DNA of 64,000 bases from Streptomyces sp. ADI95-17 (GCF_003846175.1 NZ_ML123047.1:605549-669548), one strand, 5' to 3'. Shown: positions 36,069 through 44,789, numbered from the stretch's first letter. Notes: a model not told the origin generated them from the sequence alone. Made by a program: numbers and translations.

Positions 36069-36986
36069 GTGTCCGCCTCCGCACTCGCCCGCGCCCTGCG
36101 GGCCTACGTCCGCTACGCCCCAGGAACGGTGGGCAAGGCCCGGCTCGTCGGCCGCTTCCTCGACGAACACCTGCGCACCCACCCCGTCCACACCACCGTC
36201 AGGCTGCGGTCCGGCGACAAGATCGGCGTCACCACCAGCGACGTCATCCAGCGCTACCAATACCTGTTCGGCGAGTGGGAACCGAACCTGAGCACCTTCT
36301 TCCGTGACCGGCTCCGCCCCGGAGACACCTTCATCGACGTCGGAGCCCACCGAGGCGCCTTCAGCCTCCTTGCCTCCCACGCCGTCGGCCCCCACGGCCA
36401 CGTCATCGCCGTAGAACCCTCCCCGAGGTTCCACGACGACCTGACCGCCGCGATCACTGCCAACTGCCGCACCAACATCCAGTCGATCCGATCGGCAGTC
36501 TCCGACACTCACGGCAGGCAGACCCTGTACCTGGCGGACCCCACCAACTTCGGCCACACCACCGCCGTACGGCCCCGCCACGCCCACATGTCCTTCGATG
36601 TACCGACCGCGCCCCTTGCCAGCCTCATCAGTAACGCCCAGTTCGCTACCACGCGGATCATCAAGATCGACATCGAAGGCGCCGAAGCAGCAGCCGTCCG
36701 CGGACTGCTACCGGCGCTCGCGCACTTGCCGGACGACGCGGAACTTGTCGTGGAGGTCACCCCTCGGCTCTTGGCGAAGCAGGGCGAGAGCGCCACCGGG
36801 ATCATCGACATCCTGCGCGAGAACGGCTTCCATGCGTACACGCTCACCAATGACTACGACCCGACCCCCTATCCCAGGACCATGCGGCACCCGCAGCCGC
36901 CCGTTCGATGCACCACGGTCCCCGAGGAGATGACCGACCTGGTGTTCTCGCGGACCGATGCGGACCACCTCGCGTCGGGGCGTTGA
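36069..36986 (+). CDS. FkbM-family methyltransferase
   Basis: 305 aa from GTG 36069 with AAGGAGCC upstream. The SAM-binding motif I is FIDVGAHRGAFSLLAS (about residue 90), followed by VIAVEPSPRFHDDL and the FkbM signature IIKIDIEGAEAAAVRGLLP. These enzymes O-methylate sugars or polyketide-type hydroxyls. Next to the glycosyltransferase genes it probably methylates a sugar. Confidence 0.88.
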   Translation: MSASALARALRAYVRYAPGTVGKARLVGRFLDEHLRTHPVHTTVRLRSGDKIGVTTSDVIQRYQYLFGEWEPNLSTFFRDRLRPGDTFIDVGAHRGAFSLLASHAVGPHGHVIAVEPSPRFHDDLTAAITANCRTNIQSIRSAVSDTHGRQTLYLADPTNFGHTTAVRPRHAHMSFDVPTAPLASLISNAQFATTRIIKIDIEGAEAAAVRGLLPALAHLPDDAELVVEVTPRLLAKQGESATGIIDILRENGFHAYTLTNDYDPTPYPRTMRHPQPPVRCTTVPEEMTDLVFSRTDADHLASGR

Positions 36987-37074
36987 AGGCGCCCGCGCTC
37001 CAAGAGGGAGCTGGCACCCCGGATGCCCGCACGCCCCCGATGAATCCGAAGCACGTCGACAAGGAGCGGACACG

Positions 37075-37596
37075 GTGAGCAACAACAGCGTGATGAACAG
37101 TCGCAATGTGGTCTGCGTGATCGTCCACGACAAGAACACCGACACGGTCGCATCCCTGCTCTATGGGGCCCGTAGCTGGTCCCCGCAACCGGTCTGGACC
37201 CTTCCCGGCGGCAAGGCCGAACCCGGCGAACCCCTCGACGAAGCCGCCGCCCGCGAACTCAAGGAAGAGACGGGCCTTCTCGTCGACCCGGCCGACCTTT
37301 CACTCGTCCACGTTGTTCACGTCGAGCAGGGCTGAGACCGGTCTGGGTAGTTCGTGCTCTTCGCCTTCGCCACCGACACATGGACTGGTGAACTGACCAA
37401 CGCCGAACCGGACAAACATCTCGCAGCCCAGTGGCTCGCGGCCGAACGCCTCCCCGAGCCCGCGTTTCCGACGGCCGCACAAGCCCTGGCTGCGTACAGG
37501 GATGGTGGCCCGTCCTTCTCCCGCTACGGATGGCCGGCCACCATCACGGAGGGAGTCGTCTCGCTGTTTTGGGCGGCCGCACGGCACCGCGCCTGA
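37075..37596 (+). pseudogene. NUDIX hydrolase with two in-frame stop codons
   Basis: From a GTG at 37075 (AAGGAG upstream) one frame encodes a NUDIX protein: VVCVIVHDKNTDTVASLLYG, WTLPGGKAEPGEPLDEAAAR then ELKEETGLL (complete Nudix box). The same frame resumes at FVLFAFATDTWTGELTNAEP and runs to 37596. It is broken by TGA at 37333-37335 and TAG at 37348-37350, only 12 nt apart. No frameshift is needed, so two point mutations account for the break. Alternatively the first 86 residues could act as a short protein. The gene follows the FkbM gene by about 90 bp. Confidence 0.8.
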
Positions 37597-37658
37597 TCAG
37601 TGGGGACTCGCCTACGTCGAGCCGCGACCAGGAACGCGCTCGACGTAGGCTCACCGGC

Positions 37659-38561
37659 ATGAACCTGCGTCTGAGCACCGTAATCCTTCCTGTCGACCGC
37701 TGGCACGAGGGAGGCCGCGCCAAGTGGCAGCGCGCCGAGGAACTCGGCTTCCACGCCGCGTACACCTACGACCATCTCTCCTGGCGCAGCTTCCGTGACG
37801 GCCCGTGGTTCGGCGCCCTGCCCACCCTCACCGCCGCCGCCACGGCTACGGACCGCTTGCGCCTGGGCACCTTGGTTACGTCGCCAAACTTCAGGCACCC
37901 AGTGACGCTCGCCAAGGAACTGATCTCGCTCGACGACATCTCCGGCGGACGCGTCACCCTAGGCATCGGCGCCGGCGGCAACGGCTTCGACGCCACCGCG
38001 CTCGGCCAGGAGGCGTGGACACCGAAGGAGCGGGCGGACCGGTTCAGCGAGTTCGTGCCGCTGCTCGACCGCCTGCTCACCGAGGGCGCGGTCTCACAGA
38101 AGGGCGACTTCTACACGGCCGAGGAAGCCCGCAACCTCCCCGGCTGCGTACAGCGGCCCCGACTGCCGTTCGCAGTGGCGGCGACCGGCCCACGCGGCCT
38201 GAAGCTCGCCGCGCGACATGGGCAGGCGTGGGTGACGACGGGTGACCCGAAGCTGTACGAGACAGGCACCCCGGAGCAGTCTGTGGAGGCGCTGCGCGGA
38301 CAGATCGAGAGGCTCGGCAAGGCGTGCGCCGAGGCCGACCGGGACGTGGCCGACCTCGACAAGATCCTTCTCCACGGCTTCACCCCCGACCGGAACCGGC
38401 CGCTGGAGTCCGTAGACGCCTTCGTCGACTTCGCCGGCCGACACCGCGACCTCGGGTTCACCGAAATCGTGGTCCACTGGCCCATCCCCGACTCTGACTT
38501 CGCAGCGGACCTGGCCGTCTTCGAGCGCATCGCCACCCAGGTGCTAAAGCAACTCAGCTAA
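37659..38561 (+). CDS. Intact F420-dependent LLM-class oxidoreductase
   Basis: 300 aa, full length. It starts MNLRLSTVILPVDRWHEGGR, has the F420-binding barrel features (TYDHLSWRSF, LGIGAGGNGFDA, PRLPFAVAATGPRG, WVTTGDPKLYETGTPEQSVE) and ends FERIATQVLKQLS. It is the same gene family as the split gene at the island borders, with high identity through the shared parts, but lies in the opposite orientation. At the point where the chromosomal copy was split it reads straight through (LVTSPNFRHPVTLAK). It may replace the function lost on integration (inference). The substrate is unknown; LLM enzymes transfer hydride or reduce with F420H2. Confidence 0.92.
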   Translation: MNLRLSTVILPVDRWHEGGRAKWQRAEELGFHAAYTYDHLSWRSFRDGPWFGALPTLTAAATATDRLRLGTLVTSPNFRHPVTLAKELISLDDISGGRVTLGIGAGGNGFDATALGQEAWTPKERADRFSEFVPLLDRLLTEGAVSQKGDFYTAEEARNLPGCVQRPRLPFAVAATGPRGLKLAARHGQAWVTTGDPKLYETGTPEQSVEALRGQIERLGKACAEADRDVADLDKILLHGFTPDRNRPLESVDAFVDFAGRHRDLGFTEIVVHWPIPDSDFAADLAVFERIATQVLKQLS

Positions 38562-38650
38562 TGGACGCACTGAAGGGGCCGAACCAAAGATCCAGCAGTC
38601 ACATGGCTCAGATCGTAGTTGGGCCGTCTGCCAAACAAGCTGCCGCCGAG

Positions 38651-39436
38651 TCACGCAGGAGCCCACTCCGAGTCGGACGTCGCGTACTCCACCACAAGGG
38701 GACTCGCCACAACACACCGAGGTGTGGCACTGGTGCTGGGAAGAATTCCCGTGACACGGGCGTACCCAGTCATCATCGCGGACACGTCGATGTTGTCGTC
38801 CTCATCATCCAGCGCGTCGAGCAGCTCCTGCACACCGCGGCCATGCAATCGCATCTCCGTCCGGGATGACGTCTGCTCTGCTGGCAACGGATCCCGATGG
38901 CTGGTGAGCACATCTACGACCTGGCCGACTCTGGTGACGAATGCAGCCCCCAGGCTAGAGACTGAGCTCTCCGCCTCCAGCGCGGGTCCGTCCACCGACA
39001 TCGGGGTCCAGCTCCTCAGATGACGGACCGACCCATGCATGAGTAAACGGCAGAGGCCGTCAGCAACAGGGTCTGTTCCTCTTCCGCCTGCGGAGTCCAC
39101 AAACAGTACGAGATCTTGGTGAGCTCCGCTGAGCGTTACGCAACGAAGGGGTACCTCGAACTGCACCCACTGACCAGGTCGCAAGTCGGGCGACGCATAC
39201 CAACCAGCCACGAGCTCAACATGCTTGTGCACGTCACGCAGATGCCGCAACTGCCCCTGTTCCACATCTGCCGCTGGCGCGTCCATGTCGATGCCGCCAA
39301 GTGGAGTGGTCAAGCGGAGAGCACCAGTACGTGGGACACGTCTCGGCTCAGGCAGGAACTGTCGCAGCTTGCTTTCTGACAAGTAAACGATCTCACGCAA
39401 GGGGCGCTCCTGTCCGATCGGCTGGTCACGTGACAC
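38651..39436 (-). CDS. Uncharacterised protein, possibly DUF7019/SAVMC3_10250-like
   Basis: 261 aa from the GTG at 39434-39436 (GGGGGTGGCAGT upstream). The start LREIVYLSESKLRQFLPEPR recalls a family of Streptomyces proteins named SAVMC3_10250/DUF7019; that resemblance is from memory. The middle contains QWVQFEVPLRCVTLSGAHQD and a SVRHLRSWTPMSVDGP segment. No enzymatic motif is visible. Its base composition is less GC-rich than the flanking cargo, as in the next three genes, suggesting they arrived together. It diverges from the coiled-coil membrane protein gene across about 140 bp. Confidence 0.65.
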   Translation of the reverse strand: MSRDQPIGQERPLREIVYLSESKLRQFLPEPRRVPRTGALRLTTPLGGIDMDAPAADVEQGQLRHLRDVHKHVELVAGWYASPDLRPGQWVQFEVPLRCVTLSGAHQDLVLFVDSAGGRGTDPVADGLCRLLMHGSVRHLRSWTPMSVDGPALEAESSVSSLGAAFVTRVGQVVDVLTSHRDPLPAEQTSSRTEMRLHGRGVQELLDALDDEDDNIDVSAMMTGYARVTGILPSTSATPRCVVASPLVVEYATSDSEWAPA

Positions 39437-39576
39437 GACATACTGCCACCCCCCACCGACAGTGGCCGAAACAGCTCAAGAACGGTGCAAAACAAGCCAT
39501 TTGCCGACCGCATGCTCCGACGGCGTCGACAATGGGTCGTCAGTCACTGCACGCGGCGATGACCTCGGGGGACGTC

Positions 39577-41367
39577 ATGGAAGATCGACTTGAGCCGGAT
39601 TCGGCACTGCACCAACTCGGCGAACGAATCGAAGGAGTAGAGAAGGGGCAAGGGCGTCACGAGGAGACGCTGGACGGATTCCGGGATGGGCTGCGTGGCG
39701 TGCGAGCGGACGTCGTGAGGCTCAGCGGCGAGGTCACCAATGTGAGGCAAGAGATCGCGGGGCTGGAGAGCGCGGTCACCGACACACGCCAGACTCTCGA
39801 CACCTTCATCGAGCAATATGGACGCGACAGGGAAGTTTCCAAGGCTCAGGCCGAACTGTCTCGCCTGACAACCGAGTGGCACGCCAACTTCGCCCAGCGC
39901 AAACAGACCCGTGCCCTGGCTCGTGGCCTGGTGCACACCCTCACCGCGCAGGCGGTGTACAGAAACATGGTGAACACAGCCACTGTGCGCGCCTGCTCTG
40001 AAGAACGGTTGCTTCTCGAACCAACCTACTGGCTTGCGCCTGCCACCTTGGCGGTCGCGGCCAATTTCCGTGACGAGGAAGAGCAGGCGGAGCGTGCTCA
40101 GTCACATGCCTTGATCTTGGATGCCGCCAAGGCGAACCTCTTTCTTTCGTTGACATATTCTCGCCTCGGAGATGAGGCCAAAGCTGGCGCATGGATCGAC
40201 CTCTATCTCCAGTCGCTCGACCCAGACGAACTAGGGCAAGACTTCCTTGTCGTTCTGGACGCGATTGCGAGCAGGGAGCTGGGTGAAAAGGCACTTGGGT
40301 ACGCTCAGCAGACCATGGCCGGGTGGAATCCAGACAGCTCCGGCTACTCGGTCGACACGCACAAAAGGATCAATGCGCACGATGGTACTTCCCTGACGTC
40401 CCGAATGTTAAGCCTACGTAGCCGCATCGCCGAGAAACGGTATACAGATCTACGCGAGACATGTGGAGACCAGTGGGAAGCGCTCCGGGTCGGTTGGGAG
40501 CTCGCGACCGTGTCTGGTGAGACCTTGGCCTATCTCAGACGTATGTTCCCGGACGGAGCCGAAGGGATCGCATCGGTCGGTACCGGCCGCCACGTGGAGA
40601 GCGCCCTGGAACGCCTCATCGATCAACTTGAACCAGATGAAGCGGACATGCGCGAAAAGATGCGGCGACTTGAGCGCGTGATCGAGCATGGGGGAGACCT
40701 AAAGGCAGCCGATCGAGCACACGAGGTTTCACTCACGCCTGACGCCACCCCAGTCTCGCTCATGACGCTCCTTGACCAAGCCATTTTCGAGCCGGACGAA
40801 GTGCGGCTCGGCCAGCCGGCCCGCCGCATGGCCTTACATGCCATTTGGCCTGCGCTGGAAAGCGCCGCGCAGCGATTTGTCGCACTCTCCCGACAGGGCC
40901 TTCCTCATCACATCACGTTGAGGGTCGCAGGTTGGTCCTGCACCGTCGCGACGGACCCGCGAATTGTGGTGGAGCCGGGACCACTTGTCGAAGAGCTCGC
41001 CACGCACATCGAGCAAAAGACCCAGGTTCAGTCGGACGCCGTGGTGCGCAGATGGCCCCGCGTGATTCTTGCCCTTGTGATCGGCATTCTCACCGGGGTG
41101 CTCGTAGTGCCGTTTGTCGACGGCATGTCACGGTGGATATATCTCCTACTCACGTTCGGTATGTTCACGTGGATGATCTGGGAGATATGGAGCGTTCCGC
41201 TCCGCAAGAAGCACGTACGCGATCAGGGAAACCGGTTGCGAAATGATGCTGTCACGACGCTGAGCAAGGCACTACGCCAGTCTGAGGATTTTTTCGAGGA
41301 CTGGTATGAGGGAATGGGGAAACTGACTTCCCTCGTTCAATGGGGAGGGCAATTCAAACAGAACTGA
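39577..41367 (+). CDS. Coiled-coil protein with two C-terminal membrane helices
   Basis: 596 aa from the ATG at 39577 (GGGGGA upstream; an ATG six codons earlier is possible). Residues about 5-95 are strongly heptad-like (LGERIEGVEKGQGRHEETLD, LSGEVTNVRQEIAGLESAVT). A long soluble helical middle follows, with no recognised domain, then two hydrophobic helices at about 491-538 (VILALVIGILTGVLVVPFVD, WIYLLLTFGMFTWMIWEIW) and a short cytoplasmic tail. Two rare TTA codons (40408, 40834) would make translation depend on the bldA tRNA, that is, on development. The Ser/Thr kinase gene follows after 43 bp, so the pair probably forms an operon. Confidence 0.75.
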   Translation: MEDRLEPDSALHQLGERIEGVEKGQGRHEETLDGFRDGLRGVRADVVRLSGEVTNVRQEIAGLESAVTDTRQTLDTFIEQYGRDREVSKAQAELSRLTTEWHANFAQRKQTRALARGLVHTLTAQAVYRNMVNTATVRACSEERLLLEPTYWLAPATLAVAANFRDEEEQAERAQSHALILDAAKANLFLSLTYSRLGDEAKAGAWIDLYLQSLDPDELGQDFLVVLDAIASRELGEKALGYAQQTMAGWNPDSSGYSVDTHKRINAHDGTSLTSRMLSLRSRIAEKRYTDLRETCGDQWEALRVGWELATVSGETLAYLRRMFPDGAEGIASVGTGRHVESALERLIDQLEPDEADMREKMRRLERVIEHGGDLKAADRAHEVSLTPDATPVSLMTLLDQAIFEPDEVRLGQPARRMALHAIWPALESAAQRFVALSRQGLPHHITLRVAGWSCTVATDPRIVVEPGPLVEELATHIEQKTQVQSDAVVRRWPRVILALVIGILTGVLVVPFVDGMSRWIYLLLTFGMFTWMIWEIWSVPLRKKHVRDQGNRLRNDAVTTLSKALRQSEDFFEDWYEGMGKLTSLVQWGGQFKQN

Positions 41368-41410
41368 TCGCAGGGTAACCCGAGTCGACCAGGAACGGAA
41401 AAGGGGCCAG

Positions 41411-42583
41411 ATGGACACCTCCAAACTGATTGGCGGCCGTTTCAAGGCGACGGATGATGGGCCTGTCAGTGGTGCCATGGGCGACGTATGGCCAGCCGAG
41501 GACACAAAGCTGGGCCGGACAGTCGCTCTGAAGTTCCTTGCCCGGCGACGCCTCCGCCAGCAGGGAGCCCTCACAGAGTTCACCGATTGGATGGTTAAGA
41601 GGTTTGAGCGCGAGAGCTTTGCGATGGCACGGGTCAACCATCCTCACGTCGCGCACATCTATGACACTGGCGAACATGACGGCGAGCTCTACATCGTCAT
41701 GGAGTACGTCCGAGGCAAGTCGCTCACCAATCACTTGAAGACGGGGCCCACCCTCACACTTGAGCGAACCGTGCGATGGACACGCGAAATCTGCGAGGGC
41801 CTCGACGCCGCGCACTCGTGCAAGGTTTTCCACCACGACATCAAGCCCGACAACATCATGATTACAAACCAGGGCGAGGTGAAGATCGTGGATTTCGGGT
41901 TGGCGTCTTTCGCCGATGTCACTCAGTCTCATACGGGCGTGGGCACCCCGCTGTACAAGGCACCAGAGCGGTGGAACGGTAAGCCGGGCAGCGCGCGCAG
42001 TGACCTGTACTCAGTGGGCTGCGTCCTGTACGAGATGCTGACTGGGCGCCCACCCTTCGGCACCCCTCGGGACGACCCGATGACCGTGGGCAGAATGCAC
42101 CAGGATGACGCGCCGGCACCGCCGAGCGCCCATCGCCCCGGCGTTCCCGACCAGCTCGACTCCATTGTCCGGATCCTCCTGGCCAAGGACCCGGCGCATC
42201 GACCGCGAAGCGCCGGAGCGGTTGCGGAGGTGATGAGGGATGTCCAGGGCTCTCTGGATATTGAGGACCTGGTTGATGCGGGCGGACGCGCAACCCTGTC
42301 TGGCGCGGTGGACAACGGTGCTCGCCATTCGGAGGGAATCCGGGCGTTGGATCGCCGCATCTTCGAATTGGAGCTCCGGTTCGGTCCAGACCATCAGGCA
42401 GTGATCGAGGCGCGCACAGAGCACGCTGAGCTCACCGGCCAATCGGGCGATGCACGAGGGGCCGCAGCTCTATACAACCGTCTTGGCCGTGATTGTCAGG
42501 ACTTCTTCGGCCCTTATGACACACAGGCGATCAACGCATTCGAAGGTGTCGCACGGTGGATCACGAGATCGAGTACAAATTGA
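41411..42583 (+). CDS. Serine/threonine protein kinase with C-terminal TPR-like region
   Basis: 390 aa. The kinase domain (about 5-275) shows GAMGDVW (Gly-rich loop), VALKFL (ATP lysine), VFHHDIKPDNIMITNQ (catalytic loop), IVDFGLASF (DFG) and YKAPERW (APE). The catalytic loop has His in place of the usual Arg before Asp, so it is a non-RD kinase, which often need no activation-loop phosphorylation. The last 100 residues resemble TPR repeats (FGPDHQAVIEARTEHAELTG, GDARGAAALYNRLGRDC). Unlike many Streptomyces kinases it lacks a transmembrane helix and PASTA domains. It lies 43 bp after the coiled-coil membrane protein gene. The C-terminus may be slightly truncated by recombination. Confidence 0.88.
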   Translation: MDTSKLIGGRFKATDDGPVSGAMGDVWPAEDTKLGRTVALKFLARRRLRQQGALTEFTDWMVKRFERESFAMARVNHPHVAHIYDTGEHDGELYIVMEYVRGKSLTNHLKTGPTLTLERTVRWTREICEGLDAAHSCKVFHHDIKPDNIMITNQGEVKIVDFGLASFADVTQSHTGVGTPLYKAPERWNGKPGSARSDLYSVGCVLYEMLTGRPPFGTPRDDPMTVGRMHQDDAPAPPSAHRPGVPDQLDSIVRILLAKDPAHRPRSAGAVAEVMRDVQGSLDIEDLVDAGGRATLSGAVDNGARHSEGIRALDRRIFELELRFGPDHQAVIEARTEHAELTGQSGDARGAAALYNRLGRDCQDFFGPYDTQAINAFEGVARWITRSSTN

Positions 42584-43136
42584 CCAGCACGCGCATGGGG
42601 GGATTATCTGGTCCTGGTACTGCCCGAATCTGATTCACGATTTTCTCTCCGCCAATCAGTCTCAGTAGAGCTGCCTTACCAAAACCGCCATCCTGCATAC
42701 CTTTGCAGCTCGGGCTGCGATAGATGAAGGAATCCTTGGCTCCGACGACATCCTCCTGCGTGCGCCACAATCCTTGCAGTTTGAGTGACGATCGGGGGCC
42801 CGAACTTGCTCGAGGAGGGCATGCCGGAGCAGTCGGTGAAGGCGCCCTCGGCTCCCTTGGCACCTTCGTCGACGGCTACCGCGACCTCGGCTTCATCGAG
42901 CTCGTGATCCACCAACCCCCAACTCCGACTTCACCGCGAGCCAGGCTGCCTTCGAGAGGATCACCACGGAAGCCTTCCTGCAGCTCGGCTGAGCCGTTTT
43001 GGGCCGATTGGTAGGCCAAGAGGGCCTCAGCAGGATCGCCGGAGGCGTCTCACACGCCCATCGAGTACTGCGCCATAGGCGGCCTGTCAGTACCTACCGG
43101 CAGCATGGAGCCAGAGGCGAAAATTGGGAGGCGCTT
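42584..43136. other. Intergenic fossil region between kinase and nuclease genes
   Basis: 550 bp without an intact gene. The right part (42790-42992) holds an LLM remnant, described separately. The left part (42584-42780) contains on the minus strand a 70-codon stretch (SLKLQGLWRTQEDVVGAKDS and on) that may be the end of another broken gene, but nothing recognisable. Composition is lower in GC than the mean. Confidence 0.5.
42790..42992 (+). pseudogene. Remnant of an LLM gene C-terminus
   Basis: Discontinuous similarity to the LLM C-terminal end: MPEQSVKAPSAP matches the GTPEQSVEA region; after an internal deletion and frame changes, FVDGYRDLGFIELVIHQP matches FVDFAGRHRDLGFTEIVVHWP, and the end (PNSDFTASQAAFERITTEAF then LQLG and TGA at 42990) matches the family C-terminus in pieces of other frames. 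It is the fourth LLM-related piece in the island area. Confidence 0.8.
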
Positions 43137-44789
43137 GTGAAGTACTGGCTGATGGTCACCGGGGACAAGTCGGTGCCCTCCGGAGCAGCACGCAGCCTGG
43201 AAGCGTGGGACCCCTCCCTGTCCACAGTCACCAGTCACAACCTCGAGGAGGGTGACCCAGTCCTAGTGTGGCGCGGTGGTCGCGGAGGCGGGGTAGTCGC
43301 GATAGGCGAGATCACCAGCACCAGCGTAGTCCCCCAGGGTGACTTCCTGAGTCTCGCCAGGTCGCAGCGCGACGAAGACGGTTCGGTTCCAGCACTCACG
43401 AGAGCTGTACTGAATCTTGGGAAGCTCATGTTGGCCACGCCGATCTCGGCCAACACGCTGCGTGCAGCGGGCATCACACGAGTGATACGGCAGGTGCGAT
43501 CGGCCGGAGGCGACCACAAACTCGTGCCTCTCGAGCTGCCCGAGAAGCATTGGCGTGAGGTTATCCGGCTTGCCGAGTACCCGGAGGCACCCACCGAGTG
43601 GCCGGCCGCATGGAACATCTCCCCTGGTTCCGTCGTGAGACGTGCCAAGCTGCATGAGGTCTACGGTGGCAACCCGAGATGCACTGTTGGCTCCAGCGCG
43701 AAAACACCAAACGCACTACTCTTTGTCGACGGCAGCCGTTCGGGTGAGCTGGCACCTCAATGGAATGGTTCCGTACTACTGGCTCCCGGGCAGGGGCAGC
43801 GGAGCAGTGACGGAATCTCGCTGGAGAATCTGGCAGTGCTTGCGCATCTACAGCGTGGCGTACCCGTACGGCTCTTCCTAGTACGAGGAGCTGACTGTTT
43901 GTACGTCGGCGAGTTCGGCATCGATCTCAAGCAGCCGATAGAGCGCTGGGTAGTAACCGGTGAACGGGAACTTCAGTATCTTGACAGCGTGCTCCGTTGG
44001 GACATTAAGACTCCGATCTTTCGGCTTCGTCTCCTTAATGGTGCACGTGCCCTCCTGGATGACACCGACCCGTTCCGGCAAGCTCCTCGGATGAGGCTCA
44101 GCCTGCATCCAACGAGTGATCAGCCGGTCGCCACCGCGATTCGCGGGCTGCTAGCCGTAATGGAGAATGACCCCGCCGTCGCTGCCTCGTTGAGCGAGCT
44201 TAGCGAGGCACAGCTGCTCGCAACTTTGACTCAACGCGCGAGGCGACAGGCAGATTTGGTCGAGCTTCGTGCAGCGGCCGAAGACTCTGCTACCAGCGAG
44301 GGCGACCTGCAAAAGCTTGTTCAGCGCATGACGTGGATTTTCGGCGGCGAATTCCTACCGGGCACCGCCCGTCGCAACCTCACTCTGAGAGACCAGCTTG
44401 ACCTGACTCTGCTCCGGCCTGACGGCACTCTGCACGGCGTCGAGCTCAAGAAGGCCAACATTGACCGCCTCGTGACCGTGCAGCGCAACCACTTGATCGT
44501 GGGACACGAGATCAACAAGGCCGTGGGTCAGGCCATGAACTACCTACGGGAACTCGACGAGAAGCGCTCCCAACTCCTGGTCGACCTCGGCATCGACGCC
44601 CGCCGCGCCTCGATGACTGTGGTGATCGGGCACAGCACGTTCGTCACCAATGGCGCCAGTTCCGCGCAGATCGACGAGACCATACGCACGTATAACTCTC
44701 ACCTCACCCGGGTGAGCGTAACCACGTACGACCGTCTGATCGGAAACGCGCAGCGAACGCTTGACCTGACGGCGGCCCCAGACATTTAG
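43137..44789 (+). CDS. EVE-SRA-like-Shedu fusion nuclease (candidate modification-dependent restriction enzyme)
   Basis: 550 aa from the GTG at 43137 with GGGAGG upstream. Domain order: an EVE/PUA-type domain (about 1-125, KYWLMVTGDKSVPSGAARSL, GDPVLVWRGGRGGGVVAIGE); a region recalling ScoMcrA/SRA-YDG domains (about 185-320, RRAKLHEVYGGNPRCTVGSS and LLAPGQGQRSSDGISLENLA); and a Shedu (SduA/DUF4263) nuclease domain (about 390-540) with PD-(D/E)xK residues in RDQLDLTLLRPDGTLHGVEL followed by KKANIDRL. EVE and SRA domains read modified bases; Shedu is an anti-phage nuclease. A type IV restriction role is the most likely reading (inference). It sits in the lower-GC defence-like block. Confidence 0.8.
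   Translation: MKYWLMVTGDKSVPSGAARSLEAWDPSLSTVTSHNLEEGDPVLVWRGGRGGGVVAIGEITSTSVVPQGDFLSLARSQRDEDGSVPALTRAVLNLGKLMLATPISANTLRAAGITRVIRQVRSAGGDHKLVPLELPEKHWREVIRLAEYPEAPTEWPAAWNISPGSVVRRAKLHEVYGGNPRCTVGSSAKTPNALLFVDGSRSGELAPQWNGSVLLAPGQGQRSSDGISLENLAVLAHLQRGVPVRLFLVRGADCLYVGEFGIDLKQPIERWVVTGERELQYLDSVLRWDIKTPIFRLRLLNGARALLDDTDPFRQAPRMRLSLHPTSDQPVATAIRGLLAVMENDPAVAASLSELSEAQLLATLTQRARRQADLVELRAAAEDSATSEGDLQKLVQRMTWIFGGEFLPGTARRNLTLRDQLDLTLLRPDGTLHGVELKKANIDRLVTVQRNHLIVGHEINKAVGQAMNYLRELDEKRSQLLVDLGIDARRASMTVVIGHSTFVTNGASSAQIDETIRTYNSHLTRVSVTTYDRLIGNAQRTLDLTAAPDI

Noticed and set aside
42561..42863. 100-aa minus-strand frame between the kinase and nuclease genes
   Set aside because: It mixes kinase-gene complement, unrelated sequence and LLM remnant complement; it has no ribosome-binding site and no recognisable family, so it is not called as a gene.
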